Shown here: in pieces, positions 25,950 to 35,658 of the stretch | Position numbering within the stretch: position 1 is the first letter of the stretch | How the letters are laid out: each line of letters opens with the position of its first letter | Assembly (NCBI RefSeq): GCF_000384195.1 | Contig: NZ_KB913034.1 | Coordinates: forward strand, 721,479-785,478 | Source of the DNA: Allobaculum stercoricanis DSM 13633 | Lineage (GTDB): Bacteria > Bacillota_I > Bacilli_A > Erysipelotrichales > Erysipelotrichaceae | Direction of reading: 5' to 3' | DNA: 64,000 nt | Translations under genes and position numbers: made by a program | Notes under the pieces: model-generated | The model's database searches: none | Told to the model about the DNA's origin: nothing | Seen by the model: only the letters and a program-made list of their open reading frames with translations

Positions 25950-27539
25950 TTGTCAAATTTGTCCAATAAAGAATTACAGAACAAAGGGATTAGACTTTTA
26001 AAAAAAGGACAAAAAGGTATTATTCATGCGATGTTCAGTCGCCTTGGATTAATTATCTTATTGTTAGTGATCCAAGGATTAGCGCTATTTGGCGTCTTCA
26101 TTTGGTTTAGTCAATTTTTACCCCATATTATTGGTGGTGTTGCGTTATATTCCATCATTATGGTGCTGTATATCTTGAATAGCCGCATGGATCCGACTGC
26201 CAAAATCACTTGGCTGGTCATCATGATGATTTTACCTGTTTTTGGGGCAATGTTATTCTGGTTTACCAAAAGTGAAATTGGCCATATTGCTACAAAAAAA
26301 CGTGTCGAACAAGTGATCGAAGAAACGGGAAATGAACTCAGCCAAAATCAAGACATCCTCGAAAAACTTAAACAAGACAATCCGGGAGCTGCTTCATTAG
26401 CGACATATTTGAATCGCAGTCATTGCCATCCAATCTATGATCAAACAGAAGTAAAATATTTTCCTTTAGGGGAAAATAAATGGGTAGAAATGCTCAAACA
26501 ACTTGAACAAGCGAAAGACTTCATCTTTCTAGAATATTTCATTGTGGATGAAGGATTGATGTGGGGAACTGTACTCGATGTTTTAGCGCGCAAAGCTAAA
26601 GAAGGTGTCGAAATCCGCATGTTGTATGATGGTACATGCGAATTTAGTTTATTACCGCATAACTATCCAAAAAAATTAGCCGAACTTGGTATTCATTGTA
26701 AAGTATTTGCGCCATTCACACCATTTGTCTCAACTCACTATAATTATCGCGACCATCGCAAGATTATGGTGATCGATGGCAAAGTCGCTTTTACAGGTGG
26801 AGTTAACTTAGCAGATGAATATATCAATACACGAGAATTACATGGACACTGGAAAGATACAGCGATCATGCTGAAAGGAGAAGCAGTAAAAAGTTTCACA
26901 TTAATGTTTTTACAGATGTGGAGTTTAGATGAAAAGACACTTGACTTTGATCGCTTCTTAAATGTCCCTGCACCATCGAATCCCAACACATCTGGTTATG
27001 TGATTCCATATGGCGATTGTCCGTTGGATGAAGATCGTGTTGGGGAAATGGTTTATATGGATATCTTGAACCGTGCAACTGATTATGTGCATATCATGTC
27101 ACCGTATTTGATATTAGATGGTGAAATGGAAACGGCATTGAAATTTGCGGCGGAACGGGGCGTTGATGTAAAACTCATTTTGCCAGGAATTCCGGACAAA
27201 CATTCACCTTATGCATTGGCTAGAACGCATTATGCTTCTTTGCTGGATTCAGGTGTGAAGATCTATGAATATACTCCAGGATTTGTTCATGCTAAGGTAT
27301 TTGTCAGTGATGATCGCGAAGGTGTAGTCGGAACGATTAACCTAGATTATCGTAGTTTATATCATCATTTTGAATGTGCTTCATGGATGTATGACACACC
27401 AGTCCTGCAAACGATTGAAAAAGACTTTCAGGAAACTCTAGCAAACTGTCGTGTAGTTACATACGATACGATTAAATCGCAAAAATGGTATGAAAAACTA
27501 CTTGGAATTGTTCTAAAAGTTGTTGCGCCATTGATGTAG
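25950..27539 (+). CDS. cls: Cardiolipin synthase, phospholipase D type
   Basis: This 529-aa protein has two N-terminal membrane helices (about 30-75), a PLDc_N-like segment, and two HKD motifs: HYNYRDHRKIMVIDGKVAFTG and HAKVFVSDDREGVVGTINLDY. It condenses two phosphatidylglycerol molecules, or related lipids, to cardiolipin at the membrane. Length and layout are normal for Bacillota. The start is TTG at 25950, 8 nt after GAGGGG. It is monocistronic, with its own terminator. Confidence 0.92.
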   Translation: MSNLSNKELQNKGIRLLKKGQKGIIHAMFSRLGLIILLLVIQGLALFGVFIWFSQFLPHIIGGVALYSIIMVLYILNSRMDPTAKITWLVIMMILPVFGAMLFWFTKSEIGHIATKKRVEQVIEETGNELSQNQDILEKLKQDNPGAASLATYLNRSHCHPIYDQTEVKYFPLGENKWVEMLKQLEQAKDFIFLEYFIVDEGLMWGTVLDVLARKAKEGVEIRMLYDGTCEFSLLPHNYPKKLAELGIHCKVFAPFTPFVSTHYNYRDHRKIMVIDGKVAFTGGVNLADEYINTRELHGHWKDTAIMLKGEAVKSFTLMFLQMWSLDEKTLDFDRFLNVPAPSNPNTSGYVIPYGDCPLDEDRVGEMVYMDILNRATDYVHIMSPYLILDGEMETALKFAAERGVDVKLILPGIPDKHSPYALARTHYASLLDSGVKIYEYTPGFVHAKVFVSDDREGVVGTINLDYRSLYHHFECASWMYDTPVLQTIEKDFQETLANCRVVTYDTIKSQKWYEKLLGIVLKVVAPLM

Positions 27540-27639
27540 ATGAAACGAAATGGATAAAAATTTAAAACTAAAAAAGAAGTGTTGAGCTTTTAATAAAATT
27601 TATAGATTGAATTCGATTTTTTACAATAGAATCGACAGG

Positions 27640-27674
27640 ATGCGGAAGATCTAGATGGTTTTCCGCATTTTTTT
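27640..27674 (+). terminator. Terminator after cls
   Basis: ATGCGGAA (27640-27647) pairs with TTCCGCAT (27661-27668), followed by six T. Confidence 0.85.
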
Positions 27675-27697
27675 GCAGTCCATCTTTTAGACGATAT

Positions 27698-27745
27698 AAA
27701 AAAGCAGAAACCATTCATGAGAAGAAATTCTCATTGAGTTTCTGC
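27698..27745 (-). terminator. Terminator for the small membrane protein operon
   Basis: On the minus strand GCAGAAAC pairs with GTTTCTGC, with an inner TGAGAA/TTCTCA stem, followed by a T run (27703-27698). Confidence 0.75.
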
Positions 27746-27813
27746 CATTGAAAGACAACAAATATGAGTTGGATTAGAAATTTTCGTTTTTTAGCCAGAA
27801 GAATAATTTTGTG

Positions 27814-28152
27814 TTATTTCTTCTTACCAATAGACCAAACGCCCCAACAACCGATCAAAATAAAGAGCACATTGGCAATTTGTGTATATTGATATAGATC
27901 TTGATATCCAAATTGCAAAAATAGGAGTGCTGCTCCTATGAATAAGTATCCCCATTGGATAAACGGATATAATTTGAATCCAAAAAGGGAAGTCACTTGT
28001 TTCATCATTACTGACATACAGCAATAGAACATACATAAGGCTTGTATGTAGCGTTGTTGGGTAATTGATTGAAAAATAAAAATGATCCAGGCTCCGATCC
28101 AAATGAGAAGCCAATTCAAATCTGGATTAGGATCTCTTTTATGCGTAAACAT
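27814..28152 (-). CDS. Small membrane protein, unknown
   Basis: This 112-aa protein has about four hydrophobic helices: LLIWIGAWIIFIFQSI, ALCMFYCCMSVMM, FIQWGYLFIGAALLFLQFGY and IANVLFILIGCWGVWSI. It ends in GKKK, and an N-terminal charged stretch (THKRDPNPD) is present. No family is recognised. Its ATG lies inside the end of the upstream 51-aa gene (14-bp overlap in another frame), so translation is probably coupled. Confidence 0.6.
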   Translation of the reverse strand: MFTHKRDPNPDLNWLLIWIGAWIIFIFQSITQQRYIQALCMFYCCMSVMMKQVTSLFGFKLYPFIQWGYLFIGAALLFLQFGYQDLYQYTQIANVLFILIGCWGVWSIGKKK

Positions 28153-28294
28153 TGACGTGAATAAATTCCTTGTTTTCTAATCCAACCTGCTTTGAAGTGA
28201 TTTTAGTTTGAGTTGATTTGAATGTATGCATGGTCACAAAAGATATAGACAGAATATAAGAACATGCGACCACAAGAGGTATTTTATTAAACAT
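28139..28294 (-). CDS. 51-aa small membrane protein
   Basis: This short gene starts at ATG 28294 after AGGAGACAGT. It begins MFNKIPLVVACSYILSISFV, a single membrane helix or signal anchor, and continues with a polar tail ending FIHVNVYA. Its stop overlaps the start of the 112-aa membrane protein. The strong ribosome site and the overlap support it being a real gene. Function unknown. Confidence 0.6.
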   Translation of the reverse strand: MFNKIPLVVACSYILSISFVTMHTFKSTQTKITSKQVGLENKEFIHVNVYA

Positions 28295-28665
28295 ACTGTC
28301 TCCTATTCTATAGACGGCAAGAATGATTGATTCCTCGTGATCATTGGCCGTCTACTTATAGATTGCACATTGATCCGAGTATGTCTATCAGGTATTTTAT
28401 ACATTGCATATTCACAACCTTCGTTATTATTTTATATTTTAATTATAACGTTTTTTTATGTTGTACAACATGTTTATAAAAAGGATTTTTATATGGAATA
28501 AAGAACTTTTAATGTCTGCATGTATGTACGTTACCCTAAGTCAAGGCAAATGTTTTAAGAGAATGGCTTGGAAAATCTTCTTTATACTCGTTTTTTTGCT
28601 TGTAAAGGTGCCATAGACATCTAATAGTTTTCAAAAAATTTAAATAAGAAGGCGTTCTTTTACGC

Positions 28666-28788
28666 ATCAACGATCAGAAATATCGTTGATTCACTCAATA
28701 AATAGAGACAAACAATCTTATAAAAGTAAATATATAATCCAAATAGAACAAATTGCTCGGTTTTCGATGAAGAAAATCGAGCTTTTTT
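28666..28788 (+). other. Hairpin plus terminator with no gene upstream: candidate small RNA
   Basis: ATCAACGAT/ATCGTTGAT (28666-28690) forms a 9-bp hairpin. GCTCGGTTTTC (28755-28765) pairs with GAAAATCGAGC (28772-28782) and is followed by TTTTTT. No plus-strand gene ends here; the nearest upstream genes are on the minus strand. A transcript starting in the 28295-28660 gap would end here, 140 bp before pstS. Confidence 0.4.
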
Positions 28789-28811
28789 GACGAGGAAATT
28801 TGCACTTTTTA

Positions 28812-28851
28812 TTTAACTTAGAATTTACAAACTTTGTATTCTGAATTTCAC
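28812..28851 (+). promoter_or_regulatory. Possible Pho-box-like repeats upstream of pstS
   Basis: TTTAAC (28812), TTTACA (28824), TTTGTA (28833) and TTTCAC (28846) are imperfect TT-A-A-C-type hexamers spaced about 9-13 bp, as in PhoP/PhoB boxes of Bacillota. The spacing is irregular, so this is tentative. Confidence 0.3.
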
Positions 28852-28926
28852 ATACGAATCTTAAAGTCTAAGTCGTGACAAGGGAAATCAAGAAAAAAAG
28901 AAATTGTTAAAAGGAGACATTTAAAA

Positions 28927-29751
28927 ATGAACAAAACGATGAAAAAAATGATGGTTGCCGCTGTTTCAATGGCAATGCTTGCGGGATGCAGCAATTCCAA
29001 CAGTGGTGGAAAAGGAACAGTAACAACTGATGGTTCCACTTCCATGGAAAAAGTCATCGGTGCTTTAGGAGAAGCGTATCAACAAGAAACTGGTGTAGGA
29101 TTCACTTACAACCCAACAGGTTCTGGTTCTGGGATTAAAGCTGTACAAGAAGGACGTTGCGATATTGGACTTTCTAGCCGTGCTTTAAAAGATGAAGAAA
29201 AAGAATCTGGATTAACTGAAACAGTTCTTGCTTACGATGGAATCGCAATTATCGTCAATCCAAATAACACAGTAGAAGATTTAAGCTTAGAAACAATTGC
29301 TAAAATCTATACTGGAGAAATTAAAAACTGGTCTGAAATTGGTGGAAAAGATGGCGAAATCGTTCTAATTGGACGTGAAGCTGGTTCTGGTACTCGTGAT
29401 GGTTTTGAATCTATCACTGATACTGAAGAAAAATGTCAGTACCGCCAAGAATTAACATCTACAGGCGACGTGATCACAACAGTATCTCAAAACGAAAATG
29501 CAATTGGTTATGCATCTGTAGCATCTGTTAAAGATACTGTAAAAGCAGTAAAAGTTGATGGTGTTAGCCCAACTGAAGAAACAATTAAAGATGGTAGCTA
29601 CGTCGTTCAACGTCCATTCGTATTAGTCACAAAAACGGATGGCAAATTAAGCGATGCAGCAAACAAATTCTTTGAATATGTAACTTCTGCTGATGCATGC
29701 GATATCATCACAGCATCTGGCGTAGTCCCTGCTTACAAAGAAGGAAAATAA
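28927..29751 (+). CDS. pstS: Phosphate ABC transporter, substrate-binding lipoprotein
   Basis: This 274-aa lipoprotein has a signal peptide with lipobox (MLAGC, Cys at about 21). Phosphate-binding segments are TDGSTSMEKVI, GSGSGIKAV, DIGLSSRAL and GREAGSGTRDGFE. It captures phosphate outside the cell and delivers it to PstCA. AAAGGAGAC precedes the ATG. It is the first gene of a seven-gene operon ending with the regulators that probably control it. Confidence 0.95.
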   Translation: MNKTMKKMMVAAVSMAMLAGCSNSNSGGKGTVTTDGSTSMEKVIGALGEAYQQETGVGFTYNPTGSGSGIKAVQEGRCDIGLSSRALKDEEKESGLTETVLAYDGIAIIVNPNNTVEDLSLETIAKIYTGEIKNWSEIGGKDGEIVLIGREAGSGTRDGFESITDTEEKCQYRQELTSTGDVITTVSQNENAIGYASVASVKDTVKAVKVDGVSPTEETIKDGSYVVQRPFVLVTKTDGKLSDAANKFFEYVTSADACDIITASGVVPAYKEGK

Positions 29752-29762
29752 GATCACACACG

Positions 29763-29794
29763 ATAGCGACGTTCCTTTTGGGGCGTCGCTATTT
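29763..29794 (+). other. Stem-loop between pstS and pstC
   Basis: ATAGCGACG (29763-29771) and CGTCGCTAT (29784-29792) pair perfectly but are followed by only two T. Such a loop behind pstS would stabilise the pstS mRNA or partly terminate, giving more binding protein than permease. Confidence 0.65.
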
Positions 29795-29810
29795 CGATGA
29801 GGAAATGTTG

Positions 29811-30677
29811 ATGAAGAAAAATCAATTATTAGAAAAAATCATACATGGTGTGTTCTTGATTTTGGGGCTGATTACAGTCGGGTGTGTTTTGTTGATCACG
29901 GTATATCTTGTGATTTCAGGATTACCGGCGATTCAAAAAATCGGTTTAACAGATTTTCTGTTTGGAACGAAATGGGCCTCTACCGCATCAGATCCAAAGT
30001 ATGGAATTCTACCATTTATTTTGACGAGTATTTATGGAACTGCAGGAGCAATTGTAATTGGGGTTCCAATTGGATTTTTGACTGCAGTTTACCTCTCTAA
30101 AATCGCTTCACCAAGAGTGAAATCCGCTATGCAAACAGTTGTCAGCATTCTTGCTGGTATTCCTTCTGTTGTTTATGGTCTTGTCGGAATGCTCGTTCTC
30201 GTTCCGGGAATTCAAGTGATTTTTGGTGTAGCCGATGGTGCAAGTTTGTTGGCAGCGATCATCGTTTTAGCCATCATGATTTTGCCTTCCATTATTAAAA
30301 TGTCGATTACGGCTTTAGATGCTGTTCCAAAAGAATATGAGGATGCGTCTTTAGCGTTAGGGGCAACACCAATTGAAACGTATTTTAAAGTTTCGGTTCC
30401 AGCCGCAAAAAGTGGGATTGCCGCTTCTGTTGTACTGGGGGTAGGTCGGGCAATTGGGGAAGCAATGGCCGTTATGATGGTTGCCGGAAACGTCCCCAAT
30501 ATGCCAAATTCACTATTCCAGAGTGTTCGTTTCTTAACGACTGCTGTATCGAGTGAAATGGCTTATTCTAGTGGCTTACAACAACAAGCCTTATTTTCGA
30601 TCGCGTTGGTACTCTTCTTCTTTATTATGTTGATCAATGCGACGTTAAATTTCTTTTTGAAGAGAGAAAAAGAGTAA
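29811..30677 (+). CDS. pstC: Phosphate ABC transporter permease
   Basis: This 288-aa inner-membrane permease has six predicted helices and the ABC permease EAA-type loop (EYEDASLALGATPIETYFKVSVPAAKSGI). SIYGTAGAIVIGVPIGFLTAVY and SILAGIPSVVYGLVG are typical of PstC. The ATG at 29811, 8 nt after GAGG, is preferred to earlier in-frame codons that overlap pstS. It pairs with PstA. Confidence 0.93.
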   Translation: MKKNQLLEKIIHGVFLILGLITVGCVLLITVYLVISGLPAIQKIGLTDFLFGTKWASTASDPKYGILPFILTSIYGTAGAIVIGVPIGFLTAVYLSKIASPRVKSAMQTVVSILAGIPSVVYGLVGMLVLVPGIQVIFGVADGASLLAAIIVLAIMILPSIIKMSITALDAVPKEYEDASLALGATPIETYFKVSVPAAKSGIAASVVLGVGRAIGEAMAVMMVAGNVPNMPNSLFQSVRFLTTAVSSEMAYSSGLQQQALFSIALVLFFFIMLINATLNFFLKREKE

Positions 30678-30680
30678 TTT

Positions 30681-31538
30681 ATGTTGAATGAATCATTATC
30701 CAAGAAAAGAAAAACCTATGAGTTGGTGATGAAAGGCCTCATGTATGTTGCGGTTTTTTCAACCGCTGCATTAGCGTTATTTCTGTTGATCTACGTTCTT
30801 GTAAAAGGAATTCCAAACATTTCATGGGAACTTTTAACAACGAGTCCTAGTTATATCTCCCAAAAAATTGGGATTCTTCCTGATATTTTGAACACGATTT
30901 ATATCGTAATTGCCACACTTGTCATTGTTTTACCTTTAGGTGTTGGTGCCGCAATCTACTTAACCGAATATGCAACAAATAAAAAAATTGTTGCGATCAT
31001 CGAATATGCAGCAGAAACATTGTCTGGTATTCCTTCGATTATTTACGGTTTGGTCGGCATGTTGTTGTTTTCGAATAATATGGGAACTTGCTTAATGGCT
31101 GGGGCTTTAACTCTAGTGATTATGAACTTGCCAACGATTATGAGAACAACACAAGAAAGTTTAAAAACTGTTCCTCAATCTTATCGCGAAGGTGCATTTG
31201 GTTTAGGAGCGGGTAAATGGCGTGTCATTCGCACAGTTGTATTACCTGGTTGTGTGGATGGGGTTATTACTGGATGTATTTTATCTGTCGGTCGTATTCT
31301 TGGTGAATCTGCCGCGTTATTATTCACTGCCGGTTTTGCGCATGCATTAAACGGCTTTGTTCAAGGCTTATCTTCACCTGGGGCCACACTGACCGTTGCT
31401 TTATATGTCTATGCCAAAGAACAAGGTGAATTTGGCGTCGCTTTTGCGATCGCATCTATTTTAATGGTACTCACCGTAGTGATTAACTTTGCGGCGAATT
31501 TAGTACAAAAGCATTTTGCTAAAAGGAGAAGTTCATGA
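30681..31538 (+). CDS. pstA: Phosphate ABC transporter permease
   Basis: This 285-aa membrane permease, paired with PstC, contains [34 protein letters not shown] and the EAA loop [24 protein letters not shown]. It starts three bases after pstC and its last codons overlap the pstB start (ATGA), showing tight coupling. Confidence 0.93.
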   Translation: MLNESLSKKRKTYELVMKGLMYVAVFSTAALALFLLIYVLVKGIPNISWELLTTSPSYISQKIGILPDILNTIYIVIATLVIVLPLGVGAAIYLTEYATNKKIVAIIEYAAETLSGIPSIIYGLVGMLLFSNNMGTCLMAGALTLVIMNLPTIMRTTQESLKTVPQSYREGAFGLGAGKWRVIRTVVLPGCVDGVITGCILSVGRILGESAALLFTAGFAHALNGFVQGLSSPGATLTVALYVYAKEQGEFGVAFAIASILMVLTVVINFAANLVQKHFAKRRSS

Positions 31539-32290
31539 ATAATATCGTAACTGTAAAAGATATGAATCTTTGGTATGGCGATCATCAAGCACTCCATGAT
31601 ATCAAAATTGAAATTCCAGAAAAGAGTATTACAGCCTTTATCGGACCTTCTGGTTGTGGTAAATCTACGTTTCTTAAATCGCTCAACCGTATGAATGATT
31701 TAATCCCTGATGTCAAAATTACAGGGGACATTTGCTACGAAGGGAAAGACATTTATCAAAAAGATGTTGATGTGAACTCTTTACGTAAAGAGATTGGTAT
31801 GGTGTTCCAAAAACCAAACCCATTCCCAATGAGTATTTATGACAACGTTGCTTATGGACCAAGAACGCATGGGATTACCAATAAAGCGCAACTTGATGAA
31901 ATTGTCGAACAAGCACTTCGTGATGCAGCGCTTTGGGATGAAGTCAAAGATCGCTTAAAGAAAAATGCTTTAAGTATGTCTGGTGGACAACAACAGCGTT
32001 TATGTATTGCTCGTGCGTTAGCTGTTCAACCTAAAATCTTATTGATGGATGAACCAACTTCTGCACTTGACCCAATTTCTACATCACGTATTGAAGAGCT
32101 CGTTATGCAATTAAAAGAAAAATACACCATTGTTATGGTTACGCATAATATGCAACAAGCCGTTCGTGTTTCAGATTACACGGCATTCTTCCTTTTAGGA
32201 GAACTCGTTGAATTTGGAAAAACAGATGATATATTCTCAGTTCCAAAAGATAAACGAACAGAAGATTACATTACAGGAAGATTTGGTTAA
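31535..32290 (+). CDS. pstB: Phosphate ABC transporter ATPase
   Basis: This 251-aa ATPase has Walker [10 protein letters not shown], signature [10 protein letters not shown], Walker [13 protein letters not shown] and the switch histidine in MVTHNMQQA. It powers phosphate import through PstCA. Its start overlaps pstA by 4 bp; phoU follows after 10 bp with GGGG upstream. Confidence 0.96.
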   Translation: MNNIVTVKDMNLWYGDHQALHDIKIEIPEKSITAFIGPSGCGKSTFLKSLNRMNDLIPDVKITGDICYEGKDIYQKDVDVNSLRKEIGMVFQKPNPFPMSIYDNVAYGPRTHGITNKAQLDEIVEQALRDAALWDEVKDRLKKNALSMSGGQQQRLCIARALAVQPKILLMDEPTSALDPISTSRIEELVMQLKEKYTIVMVTHNMQQAVRVSDYTAFFLLGELVEFGKTDDIFSVPKDKRTEDYITGRFG

Positions 32291-32300
32291 GGGGTAGAAT

Positions 32301-32936
32301 ATGAGAAATAGATTTGTCGAACAGCTCTTTGAGCTCAATCGCGAAATTATTGAAATGGGCGCGATGTGCGAAGAAATTATCGCTTCTGCTTCAAAAGCTT
32401 TAATGACTAGTGATCTCGAACTTGCTAAGCAAGTCAAAGAAAACGGAAATAACATTGACCAAATTGAACGAGATATTGAAGCTCGTTGCATGAAGCTGAT
32501 GTTACATCAACAACCAGTCGCAAAAGATTTACGTTTAATCTCTGCTGCATTGAAAATCATTACCGATATGGAACGAATTGGCGACCAAGCAGAAGATATT
32601 GCCGAAATTGTTATATCTTTAGATGGATATACTTTAGACGATGACGGCGTCATCGAAAAAATGTCAAAAACGACGATGCAGATGGTTAGCTTTGCAGTGG
32701 ATGCCTTCGTTAAAAAAGATGTAGAAATTGCACAAAAAGTTATTGGTCAAGATGATGAAGTTGATGCATACTTTAAGCAAGTGAAACGAAACATCATTGA
32801 ACAAATCGCCACAGATCACTCGGATGGAGAAGTTGCTTTGGACTTAATGATGGTTGCTAAGTACTTTGAACGCATCGGAGATCATGCGACGAACATTGCA
32901 GAGTGGGTGATTTATTCGGTGACAGGTACACACTAG
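32301..32936 (+). CDS. phoU: Phosphate signalling regulator
   Basis: This 211-aa protein has two PhoU helical repeats with the metal-binding E/DxxxD patterns (DIEARCMKLMLHQQPVAKDLR, ITDMERIGDQAEDIAE, MVAKYFERIGDHATNIAEW). PhoU links PstB status to PhoR, keeping the Pho response off when phosphate is plentiful. It is cotranscribed with pstB upstream and phoB downstream. Confidence 0.95.
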   Translation: MRNRFVEQLFELNREIIEMGAMCEEIIASASKALMTSDLELAKQVKENGNNIDQIERDIEARCMKLMLHQQPVAKDLRLISAALKIITDMERIGDQAEDIAEIVISLDGYTLDDDGVIEKMSKTTMQMVSFAVDAFVKKDVEIAQKVIGQDDEVDAYFKQVKRNIIEQIATDHSDGEVALDLMMVAKYFERIGDHATNIAEWVIYSVTGTH

Positions 32937-32947
32937 GAGGTGTCCCG

Positions 32948-33637
32948 ATGATTTGGTATGTGGAGGATGATCTAAGTATACGTGATATTGGCATGTATGC
33001 TTTAAACTCGTCCGGTTTTGACACGAGAGGCTTTGAAGATGGCATCTCGTTTTATGAAACATTAAAAAAAGAGCGAGCGAACAAACCAGACCTCATTATT
33101 TTAGATGTCATGCTACCCGGTATGGATGGAATTGAATTATTAAATAAGATGAAAGAATCGATGGAATTTCGTGATATCCCGGTCATTATGGCATCCGCAA
33201 AAGGTCAAGAATATGATCGCATCAAAGGATTAGATCTTGGAGCTGATGATTATATTGTTAAACCATTTGGCATGATGGAAATGGTCTCTCGCGTCAAAGC
33301 AGTTTTACGCAGAAGCCAACCGCAGAAAGCCTCAAAATTATTGAAGGTCGATACGTTAGTGGTCAATCTTGATGAACACACCGTAACAATTGATGGATCG
33401 CGAGTTGCCCTAACATTTAAAGAATATGAACTTCTTTGTATGTTTTTATCACATCCGGGGATGGTCTTTACGCGTGAACAACTGTTTTCAAGTATTTGGA
33501 AAATGGACTACATGGGAGATTCAAGAACATTAGATTCCCATATGCGCAGTTTACGCCATAAGATCGGTCGTTATGGCAAGAAAATTGAAACTGTGCGAAA
33601 TGTAGGCTACCGATGGGAGAGTGAGTATGACCAGTAA
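32948..33637 (+). CDS. phoB: Phosphate-response regulator, OmpR/PhoB type
   Basis: This 229-aa protein starts MIWYVEDDLSIRDIG, 7 nt after AGGAGGTG. The receiver domain has the acidic pair D7-D8 (with E6), phospho-acceptor D53 (LIILDVMLPGMDG) and K of DDYIVKPFG. The C-terminal OmpR winged helix contains LTFKEYELLCMFLSHPG, DSRTLDSHMRSLRHKIG and VGYRW. Its position between phoU and phoR supports the PhoB/PhoP identity. It probably activates the pst operon. Its end overlaps phoR by 11 bp. Confidence 0.92.
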   Translation: MIWYVEDDLSIRDIGMYALNSSGFDTRGFEDGISFYETLKKERANKPDLIILDVMLPGMDGIELLNKMKESMEFRDIPVIMASAKGQEYDRIKGLDLGADDYIVKPFGMMEMVSRVKAVLRRSQPQKASKLLKVDTLVVNLDEHTVTIDGSRVALTFKEYELLCMFLSHPGMVFTREQLFSSIWKMDYMGDSRTLDSHMRSLRHKIGRYGKKIETVRNVGYRWESEYDQ

Positions 33638-35294
33638 AATTTTAAGATCAATTCTTTCTGTTGCAACTGTGGTATTGATTTCCAGTATGCTTGTTGTCAC
33701 TGGTTTTCTCTATTCTTATTTCGATGGTGTCCAACAAACACAACTCAAAACGGAATTGAATTTAGCAGCAAAGGCAACAGAACAGCTTGGCATAGACTAT
33801 TTAGAATCACTGAATACGGACCAATACCGCTTAACGTGGGTTGCACCTGATGGAACAGTTATTTTCGATAGTGAAGCAGATCCGGCAACAATGGAAAACC
33901 ATGCTAATCGTGAAGAAATCATCGAAGCAAGAACTTATGACTTTGGAAGTAGTACCCGTGAGTCTTCCACAATGATGGAACAAACGGTTTATGAAGCCAA
34001 AAGTTTAGAAGATGGTAGTGTGTTACGAATTTCGATTAACCGCGCTACAAAGTTAATGCTCATTTTAGGACTCCTTCAACCAATTGGAATTCTTTTAATT
34101 GTCGCAATTGCCGTTTCAGCACTATTGGCTAGACGCATGGCCAAACGTGTTGTTGAACCTTTAAATAATTTAAACCTCGAAGAACCTTTAGAAAATGAAG
34201 CGTACGAAGAACTTTCACCTCTTCTTCATCGCATTCACTCCCAACAAAATAAAATTGAAGATCAAATGCATATCTTGAAACAAAAACAAGATGAATTTGA
34301 ACAGATTACAGACAATATGAACGAAGCTTTAGTTCTTCTCGATCGATCTGATCGCATCCTTTCGATCAATCCATCCGCAAGACGTTTATTTGAAGTACAA
34401 GAGGATTGTATTGGCCAAGATTTCTTGAGTGTTGATCGTAAACAAAATATACGTGAAGCTTTAGCTCAAACGAAAACAACTGGTCATGCTGACTTCTGCA
34501 GCGAGATCCACGGCAAAGATTATCAATTCGATTTATCTCGTATTGAATCTGAAGGAAGATTTTTAGGCACTGTTTTACTCGCATTTGATGTGACGGAACA
34601 ACTTCATGCCCAAAAGCAACGTCAAGAATTTACCGCAAATGTCTCCCATGAATTAAAAACTCCACTTCAATCCATTATCGGTTCTGCTGAATTAATGGAA
34701 AATGGCGTTGTAAAACCAGAAGATGTTCCAAGATTTGTAGGACATATCCGCAAAGAAGCGTCTCGTCTTGTTATTTTGATTGATGATATTATTCGTCTTT
34801 CTCAACTCGATGAACAAGCGGACATGCCACATGAAGATGTTAGTTTAAAAGAATTAGCAACTGAAGTTTGCGAAACGTTAAGTGATGCTGCCAAGATCAA
34901 AGACGTCGCGCTCAATGTTGAAGGGGATTTAGGAATTATTTATGGTGTTCGTCAATTGTTATATGAAGTGATCTATAACCTTTGTGATAATGCCATCAAA
35001 TACAATGAAAAAGGTGGAAAAGTGAATATTGCCATCCATCAAACCCCAAATGCTGTTCAACTAAAAATCCAGGATACTGGAATTGGTATTCCTTATGAAC
35101 ATCAAGAAAAAGTCTTTAACCGCTTCTATCGTGTGGATAAAAGCCATTCCAAACAATCTGGAGGAACTGGTTTAGGTCTTTCCATTGTGAAACATGCTGT
35201 GCAATATCATCATGGAAAAATTGAATTAGACAGTGAACCGAATGAAGGGACAACGATAACCATTACATTCGATACACAAGTTCATCCACTTTAA
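33627..35294 (+). CDS. phoR: Phosphate sensor histidine kinase
   Basis: This kinase of about 555 aa has two membrane helices (about 8-32 and 143-165) around an extracytoplasmic domain, then HAMP, a PAS domain (about 225-320), HisKA with H341 in VSHELKTPLQS, and an ATPase domain (NLCDNAIKYNEKGG, DTGIGIPYEHQEKVFNRFYR, GGTGLGLSIVKH). It phosphorylates the overlapping response regulator. ATG at 33627 follows GGGAGA; GTG at 33621 is an alternative. Confidence 0.93.
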   Translation: MTSKILRSILSVATVVLISSMLVVTGFLYSYFDGVQQTQLKTELNLAAKATEQLGIDYLESLNTDQYRLTWVAPDGTVIFDSEADPATMENHANREEIIEARTYDFGSSTRESSTMMEQTVYEAKSLEDGSVLRISINRATKLMLILGLLQPIGILLIVAIAVSALLARRMAKRVVEPLNNLNLEEPLENEAYEELSPLLHRIHSQQNKIEDQMHILKQKQDEFEQITDNMNEALVLLDRSDRILSINPSARRLFEVQEDCIGQDFLSVDRKQNIREALAQTKTTGHADFCSEIHGKDYQFDLSRIESEGRFLGTVLLAFDVTEQLHAQKQRQEFTANVSHELKTPLQSIIGSAELMENGVVKPEDVPRFVGHIRKEASRLVILIDDIIRLSQLDEQADMPHEDVSLKELATEVCETLSDAAKIKDVALNVEGDLGIIYGVRQLLYEVIYNLCDNAIKYNEKGGKVNIAIHQTPNAVQLKIQDTGIGIPYEHQEKVFNRFYRVDKSHSKQSGGTGLGLSIVKHAVQYHHGKIELDSEPNEGTTITITFDTQVHPL

Positions 35295-35304
35295 ACTATT
35301 CAAT

Positions 35305-35354
35305 ACCGCTAGATTTCGACTTTTAAATAGCCGAGTTTAGCGGTTTTCTTTTTG
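35305..35354 (+). terminator. Terminator of the pst-pho operon
   Basis: ACCGCTA (35305-35311) pairs with TAGCGGT (35338-35344) with additional pairing inside, followed by TTTCTTTTT. Confidence 0.7.
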
Positions 35355-35507
35355 AAAAAATGTTTTGTTGTGCATTTTTCCTTAGAAAATGAATAGAAAA
35401 ATCGCATAAAAAAGAAGAAATAAGTTTGAAATCATGAAACGAGATGACTTGCAAAGAGAAATACGATTGGAATTATTTAAATAAGTGATATAGTATGTTT
35501 GATAAAC

Positions 35508-35588
35508 ATGACAGGGGCGCGAAAGCTGAGATGTGCAAATGCACGGTCCCTTTGAACCTGATCCGGTTAATACCGGCGGAGGGAGTCA
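35508..35588 (+). ncRNA. TPP riboswitch (THI element)
   Basis: The conserved core is plain: ACAGGGGCGCGAAAGCTGAGA, then the GGTCCCTTTGAACCTGATC helix and loop, and TAATACCGGCGGAGGGA. P1 is ATGAC/GTCAT. It binds thiamine pyrophosphate and, through the terminator at 35607-35639, should switch off the thi transporter genes when TPP is abundant. Confidence 0.97.
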
Positions 35589-35606
35589 TATCGATTCAGT
35601 AAGTCG

Positions 35607-35639
35607 ACAGGCACCCTTAGTAGGTGTCTGTTTTTTTTT
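35607..35639 (+). terminator. Riboswitch-controlled terminator
   Basis: ACAGGCACC (35607-35615) pairs with GGTGTCTGT (35623-35631) and is followed by eight T, 20 bp before the first gene. It is the expression platform of the TPP riboswitch. Confidence 0.9.
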
Positions 35640-35658
35640 CGTTTAGGAAGGGAAGGGA

